This document shows positions 1 to 6,006 of a stretch of 16,251 bases of DNA, in pieces. How positions within the stretch are numbered: the stretch's first letter is position 1; every line of letters begins with the position of its first letter. Both the position numbers and the translations under genes were made by a program. Below the pieces are notes generated by a model. The model was not told the DNA's origin, did not search any database, and saw only the letters and a program-made list of their open reading frames with translations. The DNA is taken from the NCBI GenBank assembly GCA_027017025.1, contig JALURH010000041.1, positions 1-16,251 of the forward strand. Reading direction: 5' to 3'. This DNA comes from Thermofilaceae archaeon. GTDB lineage: Archaea > Thermoproteota > Thermoprotei > Thermofilales > Thermofilaceae.

Positions 1-1
1 G

Positions 2-502
2 ATAAGAGTAGGTAACCCTGGGATAAAGCCTGGCGATCAAGTATTTGTGCATTGCGGAGGATATGTTCTTGGTAGAGTGAAGATATTATCTGTAATTAAG
101 AAGAAAGTAAAGGATCTAAGAGACGAGGATGCGTGGTTCGATGGATTCTCAACACGGGATGAACTAATTAGAGCACTAAAACGGCATTACCCAGGAATAG
201 GGAGTAATACTATAATCCATTTACTGACATTCAAATGGATAGAGAAATATCCCGTACCCATATTCTCTGAGAAATTTGCATGGAAATATGATATGACCCC
301 GGCTGAGGTAGCTAAGGTAGCACTAGAAAAACTTGATGATTTAAATGAAGATGAAAAACTTATCCTCAAAATCTTGGTGAGGGAGGGAAGCATAAGGAAA
401 GCTGCTATAAAACTTGGTGGATTAAAAATGCGTGGGTTAGTGAGGGCAGAAATCTTTAAATATTTCAAACTGTATCATTTTATATCTGAGAGTAGCAGAT
501 GA
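2..502 (+). pseudogene. ASCH (PUA-like) domain protein, 5'-truncated by window edge and 3'-interrupted by IS607-type insertion
   Basis: The frame is open from base 2, so the true start lies upstream; the GTG at 47 is internal. The visible protein has a beta-rich start (PGIKPGDQVFVH, GGYVLGRVKIL) followed by WFDGFSTRDELIRALKRHYP, which is typical of the ASCH fold, a PUA-related domain thought to bind RNA. A C-terminal segment (ILVREGSIRKAAIKLGG) reads like the first half of a helix-turn-helix. From about codon 422 onward the last 26 residues have a different character and are probably encoded by the left end of the inserted element. The present stop (500-502) overlaps the tnpA start in an ATGA. 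The likely original tail lies at 2432-2491. The altered protein may still be made, but without its intact C-terminal helices. The ASCH call is fairly sure; the specific function is unknown. Confidence 0.7.
454..463 (+). promoter_or_regulatory. Probable TATA box of tnpA inside the element's left end
   Basis: The sequence ctttaaatat lies about 40 nt before the tnpA ATG, which predicts a transcript start around 484 and a leader of roughly 15 nt. It lies within the first 45 bases of the inferred element, so the element would carry its own promoter while also being read through from the ASCH gene. Confidence 0.4.
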
Positions 503-1137
503 CAGAGAAATTGTTACCGCCGAGGGAAGCATATAAACGTCTTGGGATCAGCTTCATCACTTTAAAAAGGTGGATTTATTCTGGTAAGATTAGGGCTGTT
601 AAGACTCCAACTGGTAGGTGGATGATACCGGAGAGCGAAGTAGAGAGAATTATAGGTGGTAGAGCTAAAGTTAAGGAGGTTAGAGCAGTCATATATGCTC
701 GTGTAAGCTCCCTTAACCAAAAAAGTGGCTTAGAGAGGCAGATACAGTATCTCACCCAATACTGCACAGCTAAAGGATACAAGGTCGTAGACATTCTTAG
801 CGATGTAGCAAGTGGCCTTAAGGCTAACCGTAGAGGATTATTGAAGCTATTCAACTACGTTTCGAATAAGCAGGTAGACGTAGTAGTCGTTACCTATAGG
901 GATAGACTCACTAGGTTCGGGTTCAACTACCTAGAGTACTTCCTCAGACAATATGGTGTAAGGATAGAGGTCGTTTTTGGAGAGGAGCCTAAAGACACCT
1001 ACCAAGAGCTTATAGAAGACCTGTTAACAATAGTAACGTCGTTTGCTAGCAAGCTCTACGGTATGAGGAGCCATAGGAAAAAGAAGCTAGTTCAAGGCTT
1101 CAAGAAGCTCCTAGAAGAGGTTGAGAAGAATGGCTAG
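499..1137 (+). CDS. tnpA: IS607-family serine recombinase (transposase) TnpA
   Basis: This 212-residue protein catalyses element excision and insertion through a serine-recombinase mechanism. Residues 1-55 form a MerR-like winged HTH (LPPREAYKRLGISFITLKRW, then a GRWMIPESEVERII wing/helix) that binds DNA. The catalytic domain follows, with YARVSS near residues 66-71; the nucleophile is most likely Ser70. Further resolvase motifs are the LERQI helix, the DVASGLKANRRGL segment and VVVTYRDRLTRFG, whose arginines match the conserved active-site arginines. The C-terminal basic tail (RSHRKKKLVQGFKKL) is usual for the family, and the length is normal. The ATG overlaps the upstream ASCH stop in an ATGA, and its own stop overlaps tnpB by 8 nt, so the genes are probably translationally coupled. 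No key residue is missing. Confidence 0.93.
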   Translation: MTEKLLPPREAYKRLGISFITLKRWIYSGKIRAVKTPTGRWMIPESEVERIIGGRAKVKEVRAVIYARVSSLNQKSGLERQIQYLTQYCTAKGYKVVDILSDVASGLKANRRGLLKLFNYVSNKQVDVVVVTYRDRLTRFGFNYLEYFLRQYGVRIEVVFGEEPKDTYQELIEDLLTIVTSFASKLYGMRSHRKKKLVQGFKKLLEEVEKNG

Positions 1138-2491
1138 AGTAGCGAGGACAGTTATTGTTAAGAGTGTTAAGATTCCAAGGAAGTTATTTAGGGTTTTCGT
1201 TGAGCTCGAGGGAATGTACCGCAACATAGTAGAGCAGTTAACGATGTTTGCTGTGAGAAATAGCATCAAGAGCTTTACAAAGCTTAAAGCGTTAAAGTAC
1301 CGTGAAGTGAGGAGCCTTTATCCACAGCTACCAAGCCACTACATCTATACTGCATGCCAAGACGCTAGTACTAGAGTTAAGGGCTTCCTTAGATTAAAGA
1401 AGCTTGGATTCGCTGGAAGAGAGTACCCAGAGGTTAGGAGAGTTAGTATATGGCTTGACGATCACCTATGGAAACCTGGTGGATATACATCAATAAGGAT
1501 AGCTACCCATAAAGGATGGATAAACATAGAGGTGGAGGCACATAAACAGTATTGGAGATACGTTAATCATGGATGGAAGCTAGCTAGTGAAGTCAAGATA
1601 AAGTTTGATAGGAGAAATAGACAGCTATTAATCTACCTGACATTCATCAAAGATGTTGAGGAGTACAAGCCTAGAGGCTATTTGCCACTTGATGTTAACG
1701 AGAACAACGTAGCAGTATTGGTTGATGATATAGCTTACCTCTTTGAGACAGACACCAGGAAGCTCGTCCTAGGCTACCACTATCGTAGGAAGAGGATACA
1801 GGAAAAATACGATAAACTCTACGGTAAGAAGTCGAGAGCTAAAAGAAAAGTTTTGAAAAAGCTTAAGGAGAGGAAGAAAAAGCTTGATATTAGGTGGAAG
1901 ATAGCCAACATAATAGTTAGGACAGCTTACGAGAGGCGATACGCTATCGTCGTTGAGAAGCTAGGCAAACGTGTAGCCAACAACATGGCTAAGAGGGTGA
2001 AGGATAAGCAATTACGTCACAGGATATTCCAAGCATCTTTCAAGGGAATTCAAAAAGCCGTAGAGGAGAAGGCCCGGGAACACGGAGTACCTGTAATCTA
2101 CATTAATCCAAAAAATACCTCAAAGCTCTGCCCAATACATAACAGCCCAATAATCTATAGCAACGGCTCTAGAATAGGGACGTGCTCTAAGAGTAAAGAA
2201 CTGTGGCACCGCGACATAGTAGCTTGTTGGAATCTCCTCCTCAAAGCCCAGCGGGGCGATGGGAGCAATGCTCCAAGCCCCATAAAGCGTAGCGTAGATG
2301 GGTGGGTCATGCCGTTACCCACGACAGCCACCCATGAACCCACAGCCCTTAAGAAAGGGTTGTGGGCGAGGCGGAAGTCCCTACCGTTGACACAAAATGC
2401 TACAGCTTTAAACAGAATGAAAATGGTAGGGACAAACGGTATAGTGAAGCATGTTGCATCCATACTCGAGGAAAGAGGTATGCTAAAATAA
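1130..2491 (+). CDS. tnpB: TnpB RNA-guided nuclease (IS607 accessory protein), C-terminus reads into host sequence
   Basis: TnpB proteins are RuvC-type, omega-RNA-guided DNA nucleases ancestral to Cas12. I chose the ATG at 1130 (453 residues, overlapping tnpA by 8 nt) over the in-frame TTG at 1121. The RuvC acidic triad is present: Asp188 in LPLDVNEN, Glu276 in IVVEKLG and Asp362 in WHRDIVACWN. The basic helical region 215-255 (KKSRAKRKVLKKLKERKKKL) is the usual bridge-like helix. The zinc-finger region is atypical: C334-x2-H337, then a lone C352, with H360 next to the catalytic Asp, instead of two CxxC pairs. After the RuvC domain the frame continues about 80 codons through the strongly folded region 2250-2433. 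The last roughly 19 residues (TNGIVKHVASILEERGMLK) are probably the displaced end of the interrupted ASCH gene. The catalytic core appears functional. Confidence 0.92.
   Translation: MARVARTVIVKSVKIPRKLFRVFVELEGMYRNIVEQLTMFAVRNSIKSFTKLKALKYREVRSLYPQLPSHYIYTACQDASTRVKGFLRLKKLGFAGREYPEVRRVSIWLDDHLWKPGGYTSIRIATHKGWINIEVEAHKQYWRYVNHGWKLASEVKIKFDRRNRQLLIYLTFIKDVEEYKPRGYLPLDVNENNVAVLVDDIAYLFETDTRKLVLGYHYRRKRIQEKYDKLYGKKSRAKRKVLKKLKERKKKLDIRWKIANIIVRTAYERRYAIVVEKLGKRVANNMAKRVKDKQLRHRIFQASFKGIQKAVEEKAREHGVPVIYINPKNTSKLCPIHNSPIIYSNGSRIGTCSKSKELWHRDIVACWNLLLKAQRGDGSNAPSPIKRSVDGWVMPLPTTATHEPTALKKGLWARRKSLPLTQNATALNRMKMVGTNGIVKHVASILEERGMLK
2251..2451 (+). ncRNA. Candidate omega RNA (TnpB guide RNA) overlapping tnpB 3' end
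   Basis: Four consecutive hairpins are visible. First, 2253-2281: GGGGC pairs with GCCCC enclosing GGAGC-aat-GCTCC. Second, 2298-2335: ATGGGTGG pairs with CCACCCAT (an alternative is GTGGGT with ACCCAC). Third, 2339-2366: a 12-bp stem with one G-U pair and an aaga loop. Fourth, 2377-2433: GTCCCTACC pairs with GGTAGGGAC across a 39-nt loop. Known omega RNAs come from the tnpB 3' end plus the element's right end, and their guide is the adjoining flank. By analogy the scaffold ends near 2430 and the guide would begin around 2431-2432 (acaaacggtatagtgaagca). Scaffold and guide boundaries are inferred. The coding frame stays open throughout, so the DNA serves both roles. Confidence 0.6.
2432..2491 (+). 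pseudogene. Displaced 3' end of the interrupted ASCH gene (now fused to tnpB frame)
   Basis: The codons from ACA at 2432 to the TAA at 2489-2491 encode TNGIVKHVASILEERGMLK, which looks like the recognition helix and tail of an HTH rather than TnpB. The phase matches the ASCH frame, so rejoining GG at 419-420 to GG at 2429-2430 gives an uninterrupted C-terminus. The next gene starts 42 nt downstream, a spacing consistent with this being the original gene end. Confidence 0.65.
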
Positions 2492-2533
2492 TGGGAGAAT
2501 ATTAATCCAGCCGTTCCCCCTTTATCATTTGCT

Positions 2534-3988
2534 ATGATTAATACGCCACGATACCTAGGGGTAGTTTCACATCCAGCAATAGGTATACGGTTACCACAGG
2601 TCTTTCTGAGAGGAATCCTATATGCTTACAGGCTTAGAAGAGTAGCTGGCGGATTAATGCTATCTTTTGGAAGGGAAACCGCTCCAGAATACGTAATTAA
2701 TGCTGTTCCCGGGAAATATGAAATAAGTATGGGGCATACAGGGACCTCAATAAAAGAATATCTTACTCTAGGTGCGAAGTACGCTCGTAAGGCAGGAGTC
2801 TTGGTTGAGATGGAAGCGGATCACTTAACGGTTACAACTTCAAGTGCTCAGGCTGTGAAAAGAATCTCAGGGGTAAAGGAGTATGTAGAGATAGGAGATG
2901 AAGATATAGAAAGAGCTCTAAAATATATTTTCTCAGAAGTTGATGAAGCGGCACAAACAGGTTATGTAAATTTCTTTACTATTGACGCATGTGAATTAAT
3001 AGATTATTCCGTAGAGAGACTTTCAGGAGAAGATCTGAAGAAGAGATTTAGAGATGTTTTCGGCAATAATAAAGAGAAGATTTTATCACGCTATATAAAC
3101 AAAAGACATTTATTCATAGGGTCAAGTGGCAAGAGTTTTAGACTAGTATTCTCTGAGGAGGAAGTGATGCGCTTAGCGCTAAAGTACTATAGAAGTCTTA
3201 TTACTACAGTGAGAATATACGATTACCTAGAACATAGAATTAGATGGCCTTTCGGGATAGAAATAGCTTTTGATGAAACACCAGTGATAACTGAAGAAAA
3301 GGACTTACTGTTTTATCTTAGGGAGCTTTGGGAATTAAATGTTCCAGTAGACTACATTGCACCAAACATAGGTTTTGAGAAAAAGCAGGATTATCGGGGA
3401 GATTTAAAAGTACTTAAAAAGAGAATTGAGCGTTTAGCAGCAATTGCTAGAACATTTGGTGCACTTTTGTCATTCCATTCTGGAAGCGGTAGCACACCCT
3501 GGTCTGGAAAAGGTAGGGGGGTCTACGATGTTGTTAAAGAAGCTACATCGCGCGACCTTAAGTATAAGGTATCGGGAATATATTTTGAACTTTTATTAGA
3601 GCTAATGGCCTGGCAATCTACTGGGAGTAGACCTAGGAAGTTATACGAGGAAGTCTACGATGCTGTGATCGATTATGTCAGGAGGGAAGTAAAGACTAGA
3701 GGACCATTATACTCAGAGGTCATGGAAAGACAGCTAAAAGAGTATGAAGAAAACATAGAGAAAACTCAGGATCCATATAATCCGCTAGCCGACATTTTCC
3801 GGTATTATTCCTTTATAGCTTTAAATTTGAGAGACCGTTCAGGAGATAGGCCATATAGAAGAGCTATCATCGAATTATATGAAGAAGATGAAGCTTTCCG
3901 GAATCTAGTTGACAGGGAAGTGGCAGATTTAACCCTTAGGTTAATAGATGGTTTGGGTTTTGCCAATAACGTAGATAAAATAGAGTAA
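2534..3988 (+). CDS. UxaE-like protein (tagaturonate epimerase family)
   Basis: The 484-residue length matches the UxaE family, metal-dependent sugar-acid epimerases of hexuronate breakdown (tagaturonate/fructuronate interconversion). Family-like blocks seen here are VEMEADHLTV near 91-100, an FDETP segment at 246-250 in a beta strand, DYIAPNIGFEKKQDYRGDL at 273-291, and LAAIARTFGALLSFHSGSGS at 301-320, in which the His of FHSGS is a plausible metal or substrate ligand. The alternating strand/helix order suggests a TIM-barrel-like fold; there is no signal peptide and no membrane segment, so it is cytoplasmic. A TATA-like gaatattaat at 2497-2506 lies about 32 nt before the ATG. No other hexuronate genes are visible nearby, so the real substrate may differ. 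The family call rests on remembered motifs and is moderately sure; the exact reaction is inference. Confidence 0.55.
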   Translation: MINTPRYLGVVSHPAIGIRLPQVFLRGILYAYRLRRVAGGLMLSFGRETAPEYVINAVPGKYEISMGHTGTSIKEYLTLGAKYARKAGVLVEMEADHLTVTTSSAQAVKRISGVKEYVEIGDEDIERALKYIFSEVDEAAQTGYVNFFTIDACELIDYSVERLSGEDLKKRFRDVFGNNKEKILSRYINKRHLFIGSSGKSFRLVFSEEEVMRLALKYYRSLITTVRIYDYLEHRIRWPFGIEIAFDETPVITEEKDLLFYLRELWELNVPVDYIAPNIGFEKKQDYRGDLKVLKKRIERLAAIARTFGALLSFHSGSGSTPWSGKGRGVYDVVKEATSRDLKYKVSGIYFELLLELMAWQSTGSRPRKLYEEVYDAVIDYVRREVKTRGPLYSEVMERQLKEYEENIEKTQDPYNPLADIFRYYSFIALNLRDRSGDRPYRRAIIELYEEDEAFRNLVDREVADLTLRLIDGLGFANNVDKIE

Positions 3989-4002
3989 ACGATACATTTT
4001 TT

Positions 4003-4011
4003 CTTTATAAA
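4003..4011 (+). promoter_or_regulatory. TATA box of the small membrane protein gene
   Basis: The sequence ctttataaa is centred about 22 nt before the ATG at 4029, the spacing expected for a leaderless or nearly leaderless archaeal transcript. It supports the short downstream gene as real. Confidence 0.5.
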
Positions 4012-4028
4012 CAAGAAGAATATTCAGT

Positions 4029-4175
4029 ATGGATGAAATAGTTCTTGGATTTTGGGAATTCGTTGGAATGGTTCTAGGCATAATACTACTAGTACTACTT
4101 ATATTCATACTAGCCTATGAGTATAAGTTATGGAGAGCTAGACGATCCGTAAAGGCTTTAATAAGGAAAAGCTAA
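4029..4175 (+). CDS. Small single-pass membrane protein, 48 residues
   Basis: An ATG at 4029 opens 48 codons ending in TAA at 4173-4175. Residues 1-10 (MDEIVLGFWE) are acidic, residues about 11-30 form one strongly hydrophobic helix (FVGMVLGIILLVLLIFILAY), and residues 31-48 (EYKLWRARRSVKALIRKS) are basic. The charge pattern predicts one transmembrane helix with the basic tail in the cytoplasm. A good TATA box lies directly upstream, and the gene fills the gap between the UxaE-like gene and the sRNAs without overlap. I do not recognise a family. It could be a small subunit or regulator of a membrane complex, but nothing in the sequence says which. Confidence 0.65.
   Translation: MDEIVLGFWEFVGMVLGIILLVLLIFILAYEYKLWRARRSVKALIRKS
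4157..4166 (+). promoter_or_regulatory. Possible TATA box for the first C/D box sRNA
   Basis: The sequence ctttaataag lies inside the last codons of the small membrane protein gene, about 22-25 nt before the sRNA C box, so the sRNA may have its own promoter rather than being processed from a longer transcript. Confidence 0.3.
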
Positions 4176-4181
4176 AATTGA

Positions 4182-4238
4182 GTGGTGATGATCTCAGGCG
4201 GAACTTGAAGGTATGAAGACGCCCGCATAAACTGAGGT
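4182..4238 (+). ncRNA. C/D box sRNA candidate 1 (double guide)
   Basis: Box order and spacing fit an archaeal 2'-O-methylation guide. The C box is GTGATGA at 4185-4191 (a perfect RUGAUGA). A 13-nt guide (4192-4204) is followed by D' box TTGA (4205-4208), a 4-nt spacer and C' box ATGAAGA (4213-4219). A 12-nt guide (4220-4231) is followed by D box CTGA (4232-4235). By the N+5 rule the D guide would target the U in TTTATGCGGGCG (fifth base), and the D' guide the fifth base, a C, in GTTCCGCCTGAGA. I could not place these targets. The RNA would work with L7Ae, Nop5 and fibrillarin. The outer stem is weak; ends are approximate. Confidence 0.75.
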
Positions 4239-4319
4239 GCCAAACATACAATTGTAATTCTACCTCCGATTTTTGTACAAAAAACATTAAACTAAAAACA
4301 CAGTTCTTACTAAAATCTT

Positions 4320-4386
4320 AGTAGGCGATGACGATTTGAATCCGGAATGAAGAGATGAATTGGGCCGTCGAAGCTGAGCCCCTACT
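4320..4386 (+). ncRNA. C/D box sRNA candidate 2, predicted guide for tRNA C56 2'-O-methylation
   Basis: A 6-bp outer stem (AGTAGG 4320-4325 with CCTACT 4381-4386) closes a C box GCGATGA (4325-4331, one change from consensus) and a D box CTGA (4374-4377). Internally D' is CGGA (4343-4346) and C' is GAGATGA (4352-4358), both one-off variants. The C-D' guide (4332-4342, cgatttgaatc) pairs with the conserved tRNA T-arm: G52, G53 (G-U wobble), U54, U55, C56, A57, A58, A59, U60, C61. The fifth base before D' is g4338, which faces C56. C/D sRNP-made Cm56 is known from Pyrobaculum, where the enzyme aTrm56 is absent. The D guide (4359-4373) would target within CTTCGACGGCCCAAT; I could not place it. 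Confidence 0.7.
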
Positions 4387-4392
4387 TGGAGG

Positions 4393-4650
4393 CTAAATTA
4401 TTTCTACTTCTGTGCCCAGTGCCTGTCCCGGCAGGGATTTTCTAAATACTGCTATAACCCTTCCCCCTTTTCCATGTTGCCTAACTATTTTACCTACAAA
4501 TTTCTTGTTTGTTTGCGGATTCTTCCACACTACTTTTCTCCCTATAAGTTTGTAAAAATCTCTAGATTTAATACCAGGTATCTCTAATATAACCTGTCTA
4601 GGATAATATCTATTCCCTCCTAGACGGAAATGAACTATCCACCCCTTCAT
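4393..4650 (-). CDS. rpl35ae: Large-subunit ribosomal protein eL33 (L35Ae)
   Basis: This small basic 50S protein is found in eukaryotes and many archaea. The 85-residue product starts MKGWIVHFRLGGNRYYPRQV and carries the family core: IPGIKSRDFYKLIGRKVVW, then KFVGKIVRQHGKGGRVIAVF, and the terminal LPGQALGTEVEII. I prefer the ATG at 4650 because a GGGTG Shine-Dalgarno-like stretch sits 6 nt before it. An in-frame GTG at 4659 (88 residues) is the alternative and suits a leaderless transcript. The gene is divergent from the M28 peptidase, with about 95 bp between starts. Length and motifs are normal. Confidence 0.93.
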   Translation of the reverse strand: MKGWIVHFRLGGNRYYPRQVILEIPGIKSRDFYKLIGRKVVWKNPQTNKKFVGKIVRQHGKGGRVIAVFRKSLPGQALGTEVEII

Positions 4651-4683
4651 TCCAGACACCCAGTTTTCTACAAATCATCTAGA

Positions 4684-4693
4684 AAATAAATTT
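4684..4693 (-). promoter_or_regulatory. Probable TATA box of the eL33 gene
   Basis: On the minus strand the sequence aaatttattt lies about 29-38 nt before the two candidate starts of the ribosomal protein gene, which predicts transcription starting near 4662. Confidence 0.4.
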
Positions 4694-4714
4694 TCTTTAG
4701 ATACTATGCGCGTA

Positions 4715-4724
4715 TTTTATTATA
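4715..4724 (+). promoter_or_regulatory. Probable TATA box of the M28 peptidase gene
   Basis: The sequence ttttattata is centred about 27 nt before the ATG at 4747, so the transcript is probably leaderless. It lies back to back with the eL33 promoter in the same short divergent region. Confidence 0.45.
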
Positions 4725-4746
4725 CATAGTGCTATTGCTATAAGAG

Positions 4747-6006
4747 ATGATAGATAACAAGCTTGATACATCCTATATATATGAACTTACACTAAAACTT
4801 GCAAAGGAGCCAAGATTTTCTGGAAGCAAGGGTGAGGAAAGAGCTCGTAGGATTATTATAGAGGAGTTGTCTTCTTTCGGGTATAAAGCGTTTACTGAGT
4901 CCTTTGAGATAGAAGTCTTTAATATAAAGAGAGCCTATTTAGAAGTAACTAATCCCAACCATAAGGAGATCGAGTGTAGTGGTGTAGGGTTTAGCGGATC
5001 CACAGGGCCCGAGGGAGTAGAGGGAGAGCTAATATATGTGGAAAATAGTGATAGGTTACTTATACCCACACGTAAAGGTTGGATAGGCTTAGCTTCCTCA
5101 AGACCTGATCGTGATAGCTGGGCGTTTTTAGCAAAGTATGCATCTGGGCTTGTAATAACTGAAAATTCACCCTATCGTGAACTAAGCCACATAGATATAC
5201 CAGTTGAGTGGTACAGGAGTTATGGGAATTTACCAGCGGTCTATATAAGATTTGACGATGCATATCAGTTACTTAAAGCAAAGAGTGTAAAGCTAATACT
5301 AGATCAAGAATTCTACAAAGCGCTTTCTTACAATATCATTGCAGAGGCTCCTGGAAAAAAATATCCAGACGAGATAATTCTCGTTACAGCCCACTACGAT
5401 AGCGTATACGATGTTCCAGGAGCTATAGATAACGCTGGAGGAACAGCCTTCGTAATAGCACTTGCTAAAGCACTAAAAAGCTTTTGTCCAAAAAGGACCA
5501 TAAGGTTCATACTTTTTAGTGGAGAGGAACTAGGACTAAGAGGCTCAAGAGCATATGTCGAAAGACATGAGGAAGAGCTTGAGAAAATAAAGCTTGTTGT
5601 AAATCTCGATGTACATGGTGGCGGTATAGGAACAAACTCTGCTGTAGTAACTGGACCAAAGAGTCTAGTAAACTATGTTGAGGCATTAGCTAAGAGAAAT
5701 GGATTAAACATGAAAATCACTGAGGATATAATGAGCTCTGATGGTACATCATTTGCTAGGGAAAATATACCGGTTGTAAATTTCTACAGAGGGAGTGGTG
5801 CTGGGCACGATATACATACTGTTAGAGATAACTTAAGGTATGTTCATCCGCTTGCATACAAGACTCTAGGTCCCATAGTTCTAAGTTTCTTATTGGAAAT
5901 AGCTGATGCAGAGATACTACCATTCCCACGTGAAATCCCGGAAAACCTGAAGAAAAAAGTCGATGAATATTTCGAGAAAAGACTAGGTTTTTCTAAGAAA
6001 TCCTAA
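4747..6006 (+). CDS. M28-family zinc aminopeptidase with PA-type insertion
   Basis: M28 peptidases are di-zinc aminopeptidases. All expected residues are visible: His216 and Asp218 in VTAHYDSV, bridging Asp228 in GAIDNAGGTA, catalytic Glu260 and ligand Glu261 in FSGEELGLRGS, Asp288 in VNLDVHG, and His357 in HDIHTVRDN. Residues about 60-190 form the inserted PA-like domain (GVEGELIYVEN, then YASGLVITEN) often found before the catalytic part. No signal peptide or membrane helix is seen, so it probably acts in the cytoplasm on peptides, perhaps with the M20 enzyme encoded further on. The 419-residue length is typical. The stop overlaps the convergent thiI stop by 14 nt. The specific substrate cannot be read from the sequence. 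Confidence 0.88.
   Translation: MIDNKLDTSYIYELTLKLAKEPRFSGSKGEERARRIIIEELSSFGYKAFTESFEIEVFNIKRAYLEVTNPNHKEIECSGVGFSGSTGPEGVEGELIYVENSDRLLIPTRKGWIGLASSRPDRDSWAFLAKYASGLVITENSPYRELSHIDIPVEWYRSYGNLPAVYIRFDDAYQLLKAKSVKLILDQEFYKALSYNIIAEAPGKKYPDEIILVTAHYDSVYDVPGAIDNAGGTAFVIALAKALKSFCPKRTIRFILFSGEELGLRGSRAYVERHEEELEKIKLVVNLDVHGGGIGTNSAVVTGPKSLVNYVEALAKRNGLNMKITEDIMSSDGTSFARENIPVVNFYRGSGAGHDIHTVRDNLRYVHPLAYKTLGPIVLSFLLEIADAEILPFPREIPENLKKKVDEYFEKRLGFSKKS

Larger units (their letters stand above)
421..2430 (+). mobile_element. IS607-type insertion sequence (tnpA + tnpB)
   Basis: A compact element of about 2.0 kb with a MerR-HTH serine recombinase gene overlapping a tnpB gene, the defining layout of IS607. 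The ends are inferred. The left end follows the GG at 419-420 and the right end follows the GG at 2429-2430 (uncertain by a few bases because GGTGG and GGG are ambiguous). IS607 elements insert without target duplication and prefer GG dinucleotides, which fits both junctions. Deleting these 2010 bp, a multiple of three, rejoins the ASCH frame to the codons at 2432-2491. No terminal inverted repeats are seen, as expected for this family. Both genes look intact, so the copy may be active. Confidence 0.75.

Noticed and set aside
187..468. A 93-codon minus-strand frame opposite the ASCH gene
   Set aside because: Serine/phenylalanine-rich antisense translation with no motif; it also spans the inferred insertion junction.
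1121..1129. TTG at 1121 as the tnpB start
   Set aside because: An ATG follows three codons later, still overlapping tnpA, and gives the usual family N-terminus.
4332..4346. The T-arm-like sequence as a remnant of a minus-strand tRNA gene
   Set aside because: No acceptor, anticodon or D-arm sequence flanks it on the minus strand, and the C and D boxes with an outer stem explain the region better.
4347..4353. ATGAAGA as the C' box of the second sRNA
   Set aside because: It would touch the D' box with no spacer and leave a 20-nt guide; GAGATGA at 4352-4358 gives better spacing, though the choice is not certain.
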